DNA of 64,000 nucleotides from assembly GCA_029891385.1 (NCBI GenBank), contig CM057225.1:75417887-75481886 (forward strand). The letters are read 5' to 3'. Both the position numbers and the translations under genes were made by a program. The DNA is from Erythroxylum novogranatense. Its lineage: Eukaryota > Streptophyta > Magnoliopsida > Malpighiales > Erythroxylaceae. Within the stretch, counting starts at the first letter, position 1. Each line of letters opens with the position of its first letter. The notes under the pieces are model-generated. The model worked only from the letters and a program-made list of their open reading frames with translations, did not search any database and had not been told where the DNA came from. Positions 34,540 through 46,865 of the stretch are shown here, piece after piece.

Positions 34540-35311
34540 GGGGTGGGAGGAATTTGGGTCAGGCGGGCTGGGGGATTTTAGGGGCCAAAACATTGGGCCA
34601 CTGGGGCACGAGCCTGTTGGAAGAGGCCTCATGCGTTTGGACTGTCTAGCCCGTTGATCTGGCGACTCGACCTGTCGCAGAAGGATAAGAGGAAGGCTTC
34701 GACATCTTCCTGAAGCTTCGGACAGTAGTGGAGGCTTGATGGCTCGCATGAAAGGCGAAAGGAGTGGGTGGGGAGCTAGTTGAGGGGACAGAGTCGGCTA
34801 GGATCTGAAATCGAGATCTACGGGATGTGTCGTCAGGAGGGCTGGAGTTGTCGCGTCTTGTGACCGTTGAAGGGGTTGAAGGACGGTAGCTCCTGCGTGG
34901 GGCTTGGAGCCAAGGGCCGTACAGCGGTTGGGAATCGTCGGAAGAGGCCTGCACAGCTGGGATTTCCGAAGGGAGAACCGGAGAGGGTTCAACCGAGAGA
35001 GGGGCGGTGGAAGGAGCAGGGGGTTGAGATCGGAAGGGGCAACCGACGGTATTGTGACCAACACGCCCACAGGAGTAACAGATTTGGGGAAGGCCTTCAT
35101 AGGTGATTTTTATCTTCTCTCCGGCCAGTTCCACGATAGAACGAAGGGGAAGACTAATATCAATATCAACTGCCACTCTGGCAAAGCGGCCACGTTGGGA
35201 GTTATGTGTGGTCGTATCGATTTTGACAGTTTGTCCGACAAGATTATCTAGTGTGGTGAGGATGGAGGGGTGGTAACGTGCCATCGACAGCTCGGGGAAG
35301 CGCACCCAAAT
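34540..35311 (-). pseudogene. LINE ORF1 C-terminal part with zinc knuckle
   Basis: The frame opens at IIWVRFPELSMARYHPSIL, the typical end of the ORF1 nucleic-acid-binding domain, then GRFARVAVDIDISLPL and YEGLPQICYSCGRVGHNTVGCP. The last is a complete CX2CX4HX4C zinc knuckle (about 35085-35035). A Ser/Pro-rich tail follows. The N-terminal half is missing because the element is 5'-truncated here. Confidence 0.87.
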
Positions 35312-35320
35312 AATTTGAAG

Positions 35321-36299
35321 CATTTTTTACAAGAACGTCTCATTACATGAATATGTTAAACCAATTAGATTAAGACACTTAATCCAAATTTAGTCAGGAC
35401 TGTGTGGAATTTTAACTTTTATCTTTTTAGTTAAGTACTATTTCTTGGTATTTTAGGTTGTAATCTAATTTACCTTTAATAAGTGTTCAAAGTAGATTTA
35501 TTTTTTTAACATGATTTAATATTTTTAAGTCCATAATAAGTTAAATTATTTTTAAAAATTCAATAACAATAACAACATTCAACTAAAAATTATGCTAAAA
35601 TGAATGTTTAGAAATTTGTAGCTTTACTCATAAATATTAAAGAAGTTGTTTCTAATTTAATAAAATAGAATTCATCCTTATAAAAAATAAAATTTTAATT
35701 AAAATCAACTCGACTATCTAATAAAAGTTTAATTAACCCTATTGAGGATCATAATTATAATCTAAGAAAATAAGTAGAGATATATTGATTAAATTCTCAT
35801 GACTAAAATTATTAAATTTTAAGTTTTCACTAACTTGAATATCAAAATTGTAAAGATTAAGTAAAATTTAAATCCAAGATCCCGGTGTTCATTTTTTTAT
35901 GTTTATTATTTTAAAATTTACATAAGATTATATTTTATGAACTAACTTTTAAAATAAAATATTTATTTAGTAAAAACATCATTCTTGATAATAATAATTA
36001 AATATTTCAATAAGATGTTAGTAATAATAATTGATATATGTTTAAATTCATAAATAAGATTGTTACGTGAGATTAATTCATTTACATGCATTTCACATAT
36101 CAGATACAAATCTTCACATATATATCAATAACATGTATAACATGTATATATATATTATTTATAAAACATAGTCAGAGCATAACTGAAACAAACCATACCT
36201 CCAGCCATTGCATCTAGAAAAAACTTTATCACTGATTAGATCTCACTATCGAATGAAGTGTTTCTAAATCTCCTAACCTCTCAAACTCTCGAGTTAATG
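35321..36299. other. AT-rich stretch with no recognised feature
   Basis: Very AT-rich, no open frame of note, no clear terminal repeats. It may be old non-coding DNA or decayed element. Confidence 0.4.
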
Positions 36300-36599
36300 G
36301 TGTAAATTTTCTTTAAAACGAAAGCTGAAAGATAGAGACCCAAAAACAACCCATAATTATCCATTTATTGCTCTACCCATTACAATGATAACGGACAACA
36401 ATAGGCCCTCACAATGTTGGAATACTCTGGGGTATATATGGGTCCAACTTAATGAAGATTCTCAATATAACAAAATGAATATCTATACGTGTGAGAAATA
36501 TCGCATTGAATAAGAGTTTTATTGGAGACAATGTACATTCAATGACATTATTTTACAGAACATAGTTCCATTTGTTTCATGTGATCCTTAAACTACTTA
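36300..36599 (-). pseudogene. 3' end of an old Copia pol and start of its LTR
   Basis: Deleting LTR-3 (36600-58785) and one ACTTA joins this segment to 58791. On the minus strand the joined frame reads DMPPK, a stop, then FKDHMKQMELCS (36590-36550), the usual end of a Copia RNase H frame. The remainder down to about 36300 would be the polypurine tract and LTR start. It is heavily decayed. Confidence 0.65.
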
Positions 36600-37073
36600 T
36601 GTTGGAACCCCACCCCTGCGAGTCACGTGCCCGACGTTCTACGTGACACCTGGACACGTATCCCACAAGGGAGAAATTCCACACCAAGCCAAACTTCAAC
36701 AAAAATACCCAAATCACATACTTCCGAACAGATTTGAAAATTTAAAAGTCTTGGGTCCTAAATTGAAAATTGATTCCTTCATATAAGTTGTAATTCCATG
36801 TCTCTAGCTTGTTCAGAACTAAGAATCACCTCACTCGGACCTCTACAGATCGAGATATCACCACAATACGGAAGCATGTTCAAACTTTTTCAACCGATCC
36901 TCTCACTTTGATTCAATTTATCTTTTTCAAATCAGTCTCAAAAACTATAGATTTTTATGGAGAGGTAGAGGAATGTTTTAGGAATCTAACGCTTTAAAAA
37001 TCAGGTCAATCGGAGGTCGGATGGAAAAATTATAAGCAAAAGAGTGGAGAGAGGTCGGGTCGGGGGAAACATG
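36600..37073 (-). mobile_element. Solo LTR-3, 3' part
   Basis: On the plus strand it starts TGTTGGAACCCC. On the minus strand it reads CATCCGACCTCCGATTGACC (near 37021-37002), CTCCATAAAAATC and TCTCTAGCTTG, similar to LTR-2 29020-29270. The part after 37073 continues at 56342, beyond the Copia inserted at ACATG. Target duplication ACTTA at 36595-36599 and 58786-58790. Confidence 0.85.
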
Positions 37074-38109
37074 TGAAGTGAATCACACGTTAATACAATA
37101 CTTAGGAAATGACATATGAATGCACGAGAAGGGGGGTTGAATTGTGTATTCCCCTTTTTGAAAAATCTTTCAAAACTGTTTGTTAGAAATAAAATTCTTT
37201 ACAGAACTTCCGATAGATTCTAATTAATCAAAAATTTTGAAAACTTTGTTTACGAATTAAGTACTGATAAAACTTGAATCTAAAATAGAGATAAAGTGAG
37301 AATATTTGACACAACGATTTATCCTGGTTCACCCCAAACTGTGGGCTACGTCCAGTCCTCAGAGTTCCTTCTGAGATTTCACTATCTCTTCAACTTTACA
37401 AGTATTCTTTGCGAGCCTCTTCAGGTCTCTACAACCAGTATTCTTTTACACTTAGCTTCTGCAGGCTATCTGTTCTACTTTCTCACAGATAAGTGTTTGA
37501 ACACTTGCTACCGTAAAAATAGCTCTCGGCTAATTTGCACAGAATGCTCTTTACAATCACGTAGATGTAATTCAGCTAATTTTTCAACTCGACTAACTTT
37601 GCAATCTTCGACTTCGATTTATATTTATAGCCTTCGTCTCCAACTGCTTTTTGATTCTTGTTTCTTGAATCTTTAAAGAAACAGTTAATCGATTGAGTTA
37701 GAATTTCTCGAATGACTCCTTCGTCTTCTTTTCAATTAGCATCTATTTTTCTCCGTCATATTTTATCATCTGTGTTTCGCGTCTCGTCAGATTTACACGC
37801 GTCTGCGTCTGCTTTTCTTTCGCATCTTAAATGCGCATCGCTTTTACATTTGCGTCGCTTTCTTCGTTTATACCTTTACTTAGCGTTTGCGTCTGCGTCT
37901 GCGTCTGCTTTTCTTAGCGTTTGCGTCTGCGTCTGCTTTCCTTAGCGTCTACATTTCTTCATCTGTGTTCTTTGTCTGTATGACTTCGTCTGTTTGACTT
38001 TGTCTATAGGACTTCGTCTGTAGGACTTCATCTGTTTTGTTTTGCTTTTTATTTATTCTCTTTGTTATACATCAAAATCATATCTAAGTAAAGTCATTTG
38101 GATTTAACA
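37074..38109 (-). repeat. 3' LTR of the SIRE-like Copia
   Basis: 1036 bp. On the plus strand it runs from TGAAGTGAATCACACG to TCATTTGGATTTAACA, matching 55279-56336 with scattered substitutions and short indels. It carries a CGTCTG-rich array at 37775-38035. Confidence 0.92.
37775..38035 (-). repeat. CGTCTG (CAGACG) motif array in the Copia 3' LTR
   Basis: More than twenty CGTCTG or near variants (GCGTCTGCGTCTG, CTTCGTCTGTTTGA, CTTCGTCTGTAGGA) in 260 bp. The same array is at 55975-56265 in the 5' LTR. It produces a chance frame (37712-37945) that is not a gene. Confidence 0.88.
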
Positions 38110-38124
38110 ATCTCCCCCTTTTTG
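38110..38124 (-). other. Polypurine tract of the SIRE-like Copia
   Basis: On the minus strand TCAAAAAGGGGGAGAT abuts the LTR start TGTTAAATCC. This sets the 3' LTR border. Confidence 0.88.
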
Positions 38125-38333
38125 ATGATAACAAATTATATACAAAAGAAAACAAAATACAATATTTTGAATAGAACAAAAAAGAACTTATCTTCAGAAC
38201 TTCTTCTTTGACTTCTTCCTTTCTTCGTCTGCTTCAGTCACACCTTCTTTTCTGAACATCCTCTTCTCCTCTGCTCATTCTCTTCTCCCCTTGTTCATTC
38301 TCTTCTCCCCCTATTTGTTATAATAAAAAATGA

Positions 38334-40654
38334 TTAACGATGATGGCTCTTCAGCAGTTCTGCCATCATCTTCTTCAGGTCATTCATCGTCTCCTTAATC
38401 TCGATGACTTCTCTGCATAATATGCTGAGTTCATCTTGTGAGTCAATCGGTAAGGAGGATTGATCAACATCTGCTGAGGGAGCAGTGAACGGAATTGTTG
38501 TAGTATAAGCATCAGATGATGGAATGTACTCTTCATTAAGCTCAAATGTTGGTGGACGAATAAAAGTATTGGATTCAGGAAGATCCAAGTCCAATGGAGC
38601 GGGTAGCATCAACAGCTGTCTTCCTTGCAGGGGTGTAGCTTGAGCTTGAATAGACAGTGTATCAGATAAAGGTCTAATACGCAAAACCTATGCGAACAAG
38701 GTGTTCTATAAACGTCCACTGATAACTCTTCCCCATCGGGCGGTCTTCATTCTTATCGGTATAGCTACTGACTAGCTCCTTCTTTATTCTCATTGAAGCG
38801 CATTCAAAGATCAATTCTACGACTTCTTCCGCAATTTGATATACAGACAGATCATCACAAACTTCTTTAGGAAATAGCTTCGACTTCACCTTAGTCAAAT
38901 CCAAAGGATATCTTGGCTGGATATCCGGTACAACCTTTATTTCCGTGTTTTACGTGATCGAAAAAATAGTACACGGCTTCTTTGGAATTTTGTAGGTATG
39001 GCCAGGCGGATCCCTCAAAATATCGTAGAAAATCTTTTCATCTTCTTTCAGTAAGTCCCATGTGTCACTATTTACTGACATAGGTTGTACGACAGCCACT
39101 GTTTTCTTCATTAGTTGACTACCGATGGCGATAGCAATTCTCCTGGTAACAAGATCAACCATTCTGATCTTCAACTTATGTCTTCTCAAAAACTTATGAC
39201 AGTTGAATACCATCAGACAAGGTTCATCAGGATCCTCCTGTTGTTCTTGATTCGAGTCTGATTCTACTGTTGCCTCTGGTTGAGCTTCAATAGGATTCTT
39301 CTGAACCAGGCTTTGCTCCACTGGTTCTTCCTGTTGTGCAATGGGAATTTCCTGAACTCTGCTCTGCTCAGTTTCTTTTTTTTTTCTTTTTGAGCATCAT
39401 CAAAGGTTTATTTCTTTCGACTAACTTCCCCAACAGTTGACACGGTCTTCTTCCGACTAATCTTCTTAGTCTTTTCTTCTGCTTCAGTCAGTCTTGAAGA
39501 TTTCTGTACTTGAGATTTTTCTCTTTCAGATTCTGATTTTCTCTTCTTCTCAGTGTCTTTGACTTTTCTGGTTGTATCCTCTTCCAGAATAGAGACTAAG
39601 GATTTTGTTGCTCTAGGTGCACGAGATTGAGAGGATTGTTCCTGACTCTGTTCTCTGGCATTCTTCTCTTCTTGTTGCCTTAGAGTCCGAATCCTCGGTG
39701 ATCTCCTCGCCTTCTTCGTAACTTCACTTAAAGGACTTTCTCCTTGTCTTTTTGACGCACCTTCTTCTGTCCTCCGAGGTTGACTTACTTCGATTTTAGG
39801 ACTGGCCTGTTTGATCAGCGGTCTTCCTGTTGTTCTTTTTATTTCATTCGCAGGCGATCTCATACTTTGTTGAGTTCGAGAACTTGAAGTGGGAGTCTTC
39901 TTCGAAACATGCTGCCCCTCAGTTCTTGTTCTCCTTGAAGAGTCGGCTTCTCCTTTAATCACTGTCCTCAGACCCATTCGTCGTATTGTGATTGAGTCAA
40001 TAGTACTCTTCACTGGTACAATCCTTTTATTTCCTCTTTGTAGAAGGACTTCGGATTCCTTAAAAATCCTTGTAAGAAGCATACCATAAGGATAGCTATT
40101 TGTATCCTTCATCCCCTTAATCATATAATGAAAGATTATGAAGGGTAAATCAATAAGATTGCGATTCAACAGATAGAACAAACACTATTCATCCAGGGTG
40201 GTCACCAAATATCTTAAACCTACTCTGGGTAAAATGCAATTAAACAAAATCGCATGAAGAACCCTAGCCTTTGGGACCAAACTAGAGGTCTTCCTCTCCC
40301 ATGGGTCATTGGCTCCATATAATTGTCTTCTGACATTTTCTTCTCTCATACCAACCTGGGACATCTAACCGGCCTTTGTAGACAGAGTCTTACCAACCGA
40401 TGGACAATCAGTCACCTTCCTTATCAGCTCCTTAGTCACGACAACAGATATATCGTCTACTGAGGATACGATAGTGTTGTCTACAAGTTGAGCATTCTTC
40501 CAAAACTCGAATACCTCATTGGTATACACTGGTTCTCATATCTGGAAAAAATTTCTCCAACCAGCTCTTTCAATCTCTAGTTCTACGTCCATACCATCAT
40601 TCCTCAATGACTCGAAATCCACATGCCTTCTGAAAATCATAGCTGCCTCCATTG
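38334..40654 (-). pseudogene. Third reading-frame region after pol (SIRE 'env-like' position), broken
   Basis: Translation begins near 40654 (MEAAMIFRRHVDFESL). With stops at three or four places it gives PVYTNEVFEFWKNAQLV, KARVLHAILFNCILPR, IDLPFIIFHYMIKGM and SYPYGMLLTRIFKE. A Lys/Arg/Ser-rich stretch (40181-39408) and acidic and helical segments follow, to MMAELLKSHHR at 38334. I recognise the first half as a domain often seen as an extra frame in plant SIRE-like Copias and annotated as a putative plant transposon protein. No signal peptide, fusion peptide or clear membrane anchor is visible, so an envelope role is not supported. Function unknown. Confidence 0.7.
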
Positions 40655-41004
40655 TTTGAATCGGCTTTTACGTAAGCTTTTAAATCAGGGTAGGATGATT
40701 GAGAGAATTTTGAAAGTAAGAGGAACCGTCTAGAGATGAAAGTAACCGCAATGATTTCAACTTCAGGATACTTGAAGGGTCTAGTCTGGTGTGTTCTAGA
40801 ATCATCGGGATTCTAAAGGTCATGAAGCGTTTCCCTCTAAAACTTTCTTGATAGAGAAGTTACTAGCTGTAACTCACTGTATCTGACGCCGTTAATTTTG
40901 ACGTCTCTTTAGTCTGACTATTCGCTTAACATAACCATGTTAAGGTTGCGTCTGATCTTCTGGAACCGTTCTTCACTCAGTGGTTTGGTGAAGATGTCTG
41001 CCCA

Positions 41005-41733
41005 CTAATGCTCTGTTTCGATGAACTGTAGACGCACCACCTTCCTCTGAACATAGTCTCTCAGGAAGTGATGTCTGATTTCGATGTGCTTCACTCTAGA
41101 ATGCTGAATCGGATTCTTTGACAGATTGATTGCACTTGTGTTGTCGCAGTAGATTGAAATCTCCTCTTCTCGAACTGAATAGTCTTCAAGTTGATATTTG
41201 ATCCATAATGTCTGTGAACAGCAACTTGTGGCAAACATATACTCTGCTTCGGTGGTTGATAAAACGATTGATTTTTGTCTCTTGCTTGACCAGGAAACTA
41301 GGTTTGCGCCAAGAAAGTGACATCCTCCACTTGTGCTCTTTCTTTCGATTCTATCTCCGACATAGTCCGCATCGCAATATCCGATTAACCTGAAATCTTT
41401 ACCTTTCTCAAACATTAAGTAAAGATCAGTAGTACCTGCAAGATATCTCATTATTCTTTTAACAGTGATAAAATGAGACTCTCTAAGATCAGCCTGAAAT
41501 CTTGCACACATGCATACACTAAACAAAATATCAGGTCTACTTGCTGTAAGATACAGTAAAGAACCGATCATCCCTCTATACAGGGTTTGATCCACCTTCT
41601 TACCAAGTTCATCATTAGACAAAAGGTTTGAAGGGTGCATCGGAGTCGCCATAGGCTTCACATTATTCATATAAAATTTGGACAACAGTTCTTTCACATA
41701 CTTTTGTTGATGAATGAAGATTTTCTCTTCTGT
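41005..41733 (-). pseudogene. Copia RNase H of the SIRE-like element
   Basis: Open at 41697-41005: MATPMHPS, YRGMIGSLLYLTASRPDI, MRYLAGTTDLYL, GYCDADYVGDRIERKSTSG (Asp), LVSWSSKRQKSIVLSTTEAEYM (Glu), YCDNTSAINLSKNP (Asp) and KHIEIRHHFLRDYV. Catalytic residues are present. A stop replaces the codon between RT and this segment (41731), and another follows TEH where a Gln is usual. Confidence 0.92.
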
Positions 41734-42945
41734 TTACTTAACTTGCAACCCAAGAAAGAACTTTAATTCACCCATCATGCTCATTTCAAACTCTTTCTTC
41801 ATTAGACTCTCAAACTTCATGCATAACATATTTGAAGTAGCACCAAAAATAATATCATCAACGTAAATCTGAACTAAAATAAAATCATTATGAAAGTTTT
41901 TCCTAAAGAGCGTCTTATCAACTTGACCTCTACTGAAACCATTTTCTAAAAGAAAAGTACTCAGACGATCATACCAAGCTCTAGGAGTTTGCTTAAGGCC
42001 GTATAAGGCTTTATGAAGTCTATAGACATGGTCTGGATTCTTAACATCCTCGAAACCAGGTGGTTGCTTAACATACACCTCTTCATCTATAAGACCATTC
42101 AGAAATGCACTCTTCACATCCATCTGAAACAGTTTTATATCATGACAGACCGCATATGCCAGCAATATCCTAATGGCTTCAAGTCTTGCTACTGGAGCAT
42201 ATGTCTCATTGTAGTCTATTCCTTCTTGCTGATTATAGCCTTGTGCTACTAATCTAGACTTATTTCGACTTACTCTTCCTGATACGTCTAACTTATTCTT
42301 AAAGACCCATCTAGTTCCTATAATGGATTTCTTAGGGGGTTTCGAAACTAAGGACCAGACATTATTCCTAGTAAATTGATTCAGCTCCTCTTGCATGGCT
42401 AACACCCAAGCTTCATCTTGAAGAGCTTCTTCATCCTTCTTAGGTTCTATTTTAGAGATAAAAGCCACATTAGCTTCTCTTCTGAATCTGGACCTTGTTC
42501 TAACTCCTTCTGAGGTCTCTCCGATAATCAACTCTTCTGGATGAGAACTTTTATATTTCCAGTCTCTTTTCAGTCCGATAGTTTCTGGAATATCTTCAAC
42601 TTTGTCTACTTGAGTTCCTGATGATGGAGTTTCTGTTCTATCATCTAAGTTCTTTGAAGGACCTTCACTCTCCATGTCATCTTCCTTATGGGGTTGGGAA
42701 CTATCATCAAACTTGACATGGATGGTCTCTTCAAATGTCTTTGAAGTAAGGTTGTACACCCGAAAAGCCTTAGACGATGATGAGTAGCCTAGAAAGATTC
42801 CTGGATAGGCCTTTGAATCGAATTTATCCAACAGCTCCTTTGTATTCAGAATAGAGCATTTGCACCCAAATGGATGAAAGTAAGATATGTTTGGTCTTCT
42901 TCCATTCCATAAATCATAAGGAGTCTTCTTCAACATGGGTCGCAA
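41734..42945 (-). pseudogene. Copia reverse transcriptase of the SIRE-like element
   Basis: 403 codons are open: an integrase tail (YDLWNGRRPNISYFHPFGC, KAYPGIFLGYSSSSKAFRVYN), a linker, then RT with AMQEELNQFTRNNVW, GTRWVFKNKLD, ARLEAIRILLAYA, FQMDVKSAFLNG, YVKQPPGFED, LHKALYGLKQTPRAWYDRL and QIYVDDIIFG (catalytic Asp pair), ending FFLGLQVK. Frame intact within this block. A stop at 42960 precedes it. Confidence 0.93.
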
Positions 42946-42957
42946 CAGAATTCTATT

Positions 42958-43907
42958 CTAAATATAGCATGTTGTATTCATAGCTTCTGCCTAGAAGTAC
43001 TTAGGAAGATTCATCTCACACAACATGGTCCTTGCCATCTCTTAAATCGTCCTGTTCTTCCTTTCAACAACTCCATTCTGTTGAGGAGTCCTAGGAGTAG
43101 AGAAATTGTGGGAAATTCCATTCTCCTCACAGAATAATCTAAACTTCTCATTCTCAAACTCTCCACCATGGTCACTCCTGATACTGGCTATAGACAATCC
43201 TTTTTCATTATGTAACTTTCTGGATAAGGTCCTAAAGAACTTAAAAGATTCATCTTTGTGTGATAAAAACAATATCCAACAAAATCGAGTAAAGTCATCA
43301 ACAATAACAAGTCCATACTTCTTTCCGCCAAGACTTATTGTCCTTGTTGGACCCAATAAATCCATATGTAACAACTCTAAAGGTCTAGATGATGTTACAA
43401 AACTTTTAGAAGAAAAGGAAGTTTTAACTTGTTTTCCTTTCAAACAATTTTCACAGAAAAACTCTTTGTCAAAACTTATTTTTGGCAATCCTCTTACCAA
43501 ATTATGTTTTGCCAACTTTAAAATATGTTTAAAAGAGACATGACCTAGCTTTTTATGCCAGATTAGTCTTTCTTCTTCGGAAGATAAAAAACATGAAATC
43601 TTTTGACTTTGAAAATCTTCTAAATCAATTTTGTAAAGATTGTTTCTTCTCTTGGCAGAGAAAAGTATAGACACATCTTTGTTTCTGACTTCGCAAAGAT
43701 TTTGATTGAATGTGACTGTGAAATCAGAATCACACAATTGACTGACGCTAATCAAGTTATGCTTCAGACCATCAACAAGCAGTACATTATTTATGCATGC
43801 AAAGGAATCTTTACCTATTTTACCGATTCCAATAATCTTGCCCTGCTGGTTGTCTCCGAAAGTTACCGATCCTCCCTTCTTATACTGAAGGTCTAGGAAC
43901 ATAGACC
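42958..43907 (-). pseudogene. Copia protease end, GAG-pre-integrase and integrase of the SIRE-like element
   Basis: From the insertion point the frame reads [19 protein letters not shown], then the zinc-binding region (HKKLGHVSFKHI, CENCLKGKQ) and the integrase core with LLHMDLLGPTRT (Asp), RSDHGGEFEN (Asp) and TPQQNGVVERKNRT (Glu). The catalytic triad is present. A stop follows KNRTI at about 43040. The 5' end is cut by the inner Copia at AGACC. Confidence 0.92.
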
Positions 43908-45743
43908 TGTTGTTAGAGTAGTGCCCTAAAGGCAATCCCCTTTAGCGCTTTTTGTTCATAGTCATGTACAGACTTTATGAATAAATAAAGAAAGGCATGT
44001 TTCATTTATTTGATGTTCTTTATAAATTGATATTGATCTTTAATCAAATTAATGAAGTCCATGATATATGACATAGCATGAAGGAAATTATGATGTGATC
44101 ATAATCACGAGATTCCTATCATGTGCAATTATGTCAAGATATCTAAATTCTCCCTAGTCATAGGATTAATGAGATCGGACATTATTAATCCCACAGACTA
44201 GCATATGTCATACTCCTTGATTGGATCAAGCGGTGGATCTCGAAGCGTAAATATGGGATATTTAGAGTTGACATGTGGATGCTTACTAAGGGTAGTAAGT
44301 ACATTGGATGACCCGCCATGAGATCATCACATGGATGTCCTATTCAAATGTCGGTGATAATCTCATCATAGCAATGGTGCAAGTATCCTTAGACTTGAGG
44401 TACTCAAGGATATCTTGAATCTTGATTACGTGCTTTGACTCCATTCCTTGTTGCCTTCGAGAGGTTACTCATAGGGTGGTGCTTGGGTGCGACTTGAGGT
44501 ATTGAAGGTAATTGAGTAGCCAATAAAGGATTCATCACTTCGTGATAGCGGAAGAGATACCACGCCTCTTATCGGGATCATTACTTTAAGTCTCGGCGGA
44601 GCATGACTATGTCATGAAGAGTGTCTTCATGGACATATAAAGTAATGAGTCCTCGACAGAACCGATTTCACTTGGGCTAGACTTAGTCTAGTAAGAGTTG
44701 ACATATTGGCCATACTCAGAACCAAGTGGGGTATAGGATGTTGAAAGGACGAATTGCACAGTAATTGTCTATGGAAGGGTTCGTGATCTGGTTCGTGATG
44801 AATTCATCAAACCGATTACTTTCCGGTCAATTGGAAGTCATGATGTGTTGCTAGACGCTGTTCATGACTTGCTCAGATTAATTGTTAATCTAAGTGGCCA
44901 ACATAACCGGGAACCTAAAGGGTCACACGCATAAGAGTGTCTCAGAGAATCTGTAAAATAGTAATTGGATAGAGTTCTAATTATGGAGAGCAACTGGATT
45001 AATGGATCCCGATGAGATTGGGATATGTCCCGATGAGATCGCGACATCGATATTGCTGAAAAAGGTTTTCGGTGGTTTTTCATGCCAGGGGCCGTAGAGA
45101 CCGAATTCCAGTGTGATGGACCACTTCAAGAATATATATACATATATATATATGATTAATTAATTAAATAATTAATATATATATATATATATATATGCTT
45201 GAAACGTGGATTGATGGGAGAAGAAGCAAAGAAGCTTCCATTTGGAAGCTTAGTCATCACTTTTCATTAATTGACTAAATGACAAAAAGACAAAAGATGG
45301 AGGATGAAAGGTGTTGCTCGTATGACTTGGTTAAAAAGAAGAGAAAAAGAGTTTTCTTTAACCTTTTGGAAAGGCATCATCGTGAATGAAGGAAGAAAGT
45401 AAGGTTTTTGAGAAAAACCCAACACTCTCATCTTCATCATCGATTCTTCATCTTCTCCTTCAAGCTTTTGTCATCTCCTCCACGTTGATTCAAGCTCTCC
45501 ACAGGACAGAGGTAGGCTCTAGCAGGCTTTATTCTGTTCTAGCTATTCCCGGGTCAAAGGTGTTTGATCCGGTTAGGTTTTCTGATCTCTGCGTGGATAC
45601 CTTTAGAGATAGTCTCTATTGGCTATTCAGGTTTGAGTTTTCATACCGACACCGGGATCCTGGGTTTTCGGGAAGGTCCCGAGAATAAAATTTTTTTTTT
45701 CCGCTGCTGGAACATGTGATGTTCCTCCCGGGATTTTCCCACA
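43908..45743 (+). repeat. 5' LTR of the inner Copia
   Basis: 1836 bp, from TGTTGTTAGAGTAGTGCC to ATTTTCCCACA. It contains an AT-dinucleotide stretch (45130-45198) and is very close to the 3' LTR. Most visible differences are one-base or two-base indels. Confidence 0.93.
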
Positions 45744-45744
45744 G

Positions 45745-45756
45745 TGGTATCAGAGC
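45745..45756 (+). other. Primer binding site of the inner Copia
   Basis: TGGTATCAGAGC, complementary to the 3' end of plant initiator methionine tRNA, one base after the LTR. Confidence 0.92.
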
Positions 45757-46865
45757 GTCTGGTGTCGTGTGTGAAGCTTTAACTGAAGCTAGATCATAAA
45801 CCTTAATTGCTTGTGATGTTGTAGCATGCATTCTGTTCAGATTTCGTATTGCTATAGAGATAGGGTTTTCAAAATTTTTCTGCCCAGGATTGTTCATAAC
45901 ATGTTAGAGAATATGTCTATGAATTTTCAGAATTTATCGATTTGATTTGATATAGTTTTGCTAATTAATTCCCTAAGGTTCCAGATGCTGTTTTGTGAAA
46001 CACTCTGTTGACAGGTATGAGTATAAAATCGAGAATAAATTCTAGAAAAATATTTTTCTGGATTTTCCTTCGCTTACATGTCTCTAATATGTTGGTGAAT
46101 GTCTGTGAGCATGGAAATTGGATTTCAAGGTGATTGGATATTTATTCACGAATTTATTCTATACTGTTGGGAATTGCTGTGCTGATGAACACAGATTTTG
46201 AATCGGTTTTGTTATTTTGGTTGACTGAGTTTTGGATGGCCTAAAATCTTGAACAAATTCAGGTAGCATGTTCAGAACATTTAATAACCTATGTAATTTT
46301 CTCAGAATTTATTGAAATTTTTTCATTGATCATTTCGAGCAATGTACAGAACTGGACAGTTTTGGTGAAAATAGTTGGGACTGTTTTGCTTGGCTTGATT
46401 GAGTGTGCTTTTTCAGTTCCAATGCCTTGCACCATTTTTAATGTGATTAAAAATGTGTTATCTTGATGTGGTATGATCGCCAAAGTGCATTGCTTGAAGT
46501 TGCTTTTCCAAGAATTTTGAATGCGAATTGGTCACATTTGTGTCTCGTTAGTATATTTCATTTTCTTGCTTGTTTTGGCCGTCACAATTTTTGTGACAAG
46601 TGCCGGAGTAGTTTTGAGAGTGTATACACTAGCTTGAGATGCTTAGGGTGATAATTTGGGTGTTCCTAAATTATTTGGAAATCTTAGAGTTATGACTCAT
46701 TTCAAGCTTTTCATATAGTTTGACTATTTAAGGCATTCATGAATCAACGAAGTGTTCATTGAGGCATCTATTTACAGATATTACCCTAGGTATGATGGTA
46801 TTGTGAATTGGAATTGCATGGATTGAGGAATTAGCCGATTAGAGATTATAGCATTTCTCCTTGGA

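Larger units (their letters stand above)
26251..35311 (-). mobile_element. 5'-truncated L1-type LINE, split by solo LTR-2
   Basis: A non-LTR retrotransposon in minus orientation: ORF1 end (35311-34540), endonuclease (about 34500-33540), RT (33412-32054), then after LTR-2 the thumb region, zinc-finger region and RNase H (27917-26468). It ends in a poly(A) tail (T run 26255-26272). AATTTGAAG lies directly outside both ends (26242-26250 and 35312-35320) and is a plausible 9-bp target duplication; the 5' break falls inside ORF1, as expected from incomplete reverse transcription. Without LTR-2 the copy is about 4.9 kb. Scattered stops (for example SLN-stop-C in the RT) make it inactive. Confidence 0.88.

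Noticed and set aside
34867..35251. Plus-strand open frames opposite LINE ORF1
   Set aside because: They are shadows of the minus-strand ORF1 frame, which has clear protein similarity and a zinc knuckle.
37712..37945. Open frame of 77 codons in the Copia LTR (and the similar one at 55895-56158)
   Set aside because: It is produced by the CGTCTG array. It has low complexity, no conserved start context and no family.
38334..40654. Envelope gene in the SIRE-like Copia
   Set aside because: No signal peptide, fusion segment or membrane anchor is visible. Only its position matches the 'env-like' frame of the literature.
45125..45198. TA-rich stretch as a matrix attachment or origin
   Set aside because: It is a simple dinucleotide run in the LTR, repeated at 52917-52980 in the partner LTR. 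Nothing further supports a function.
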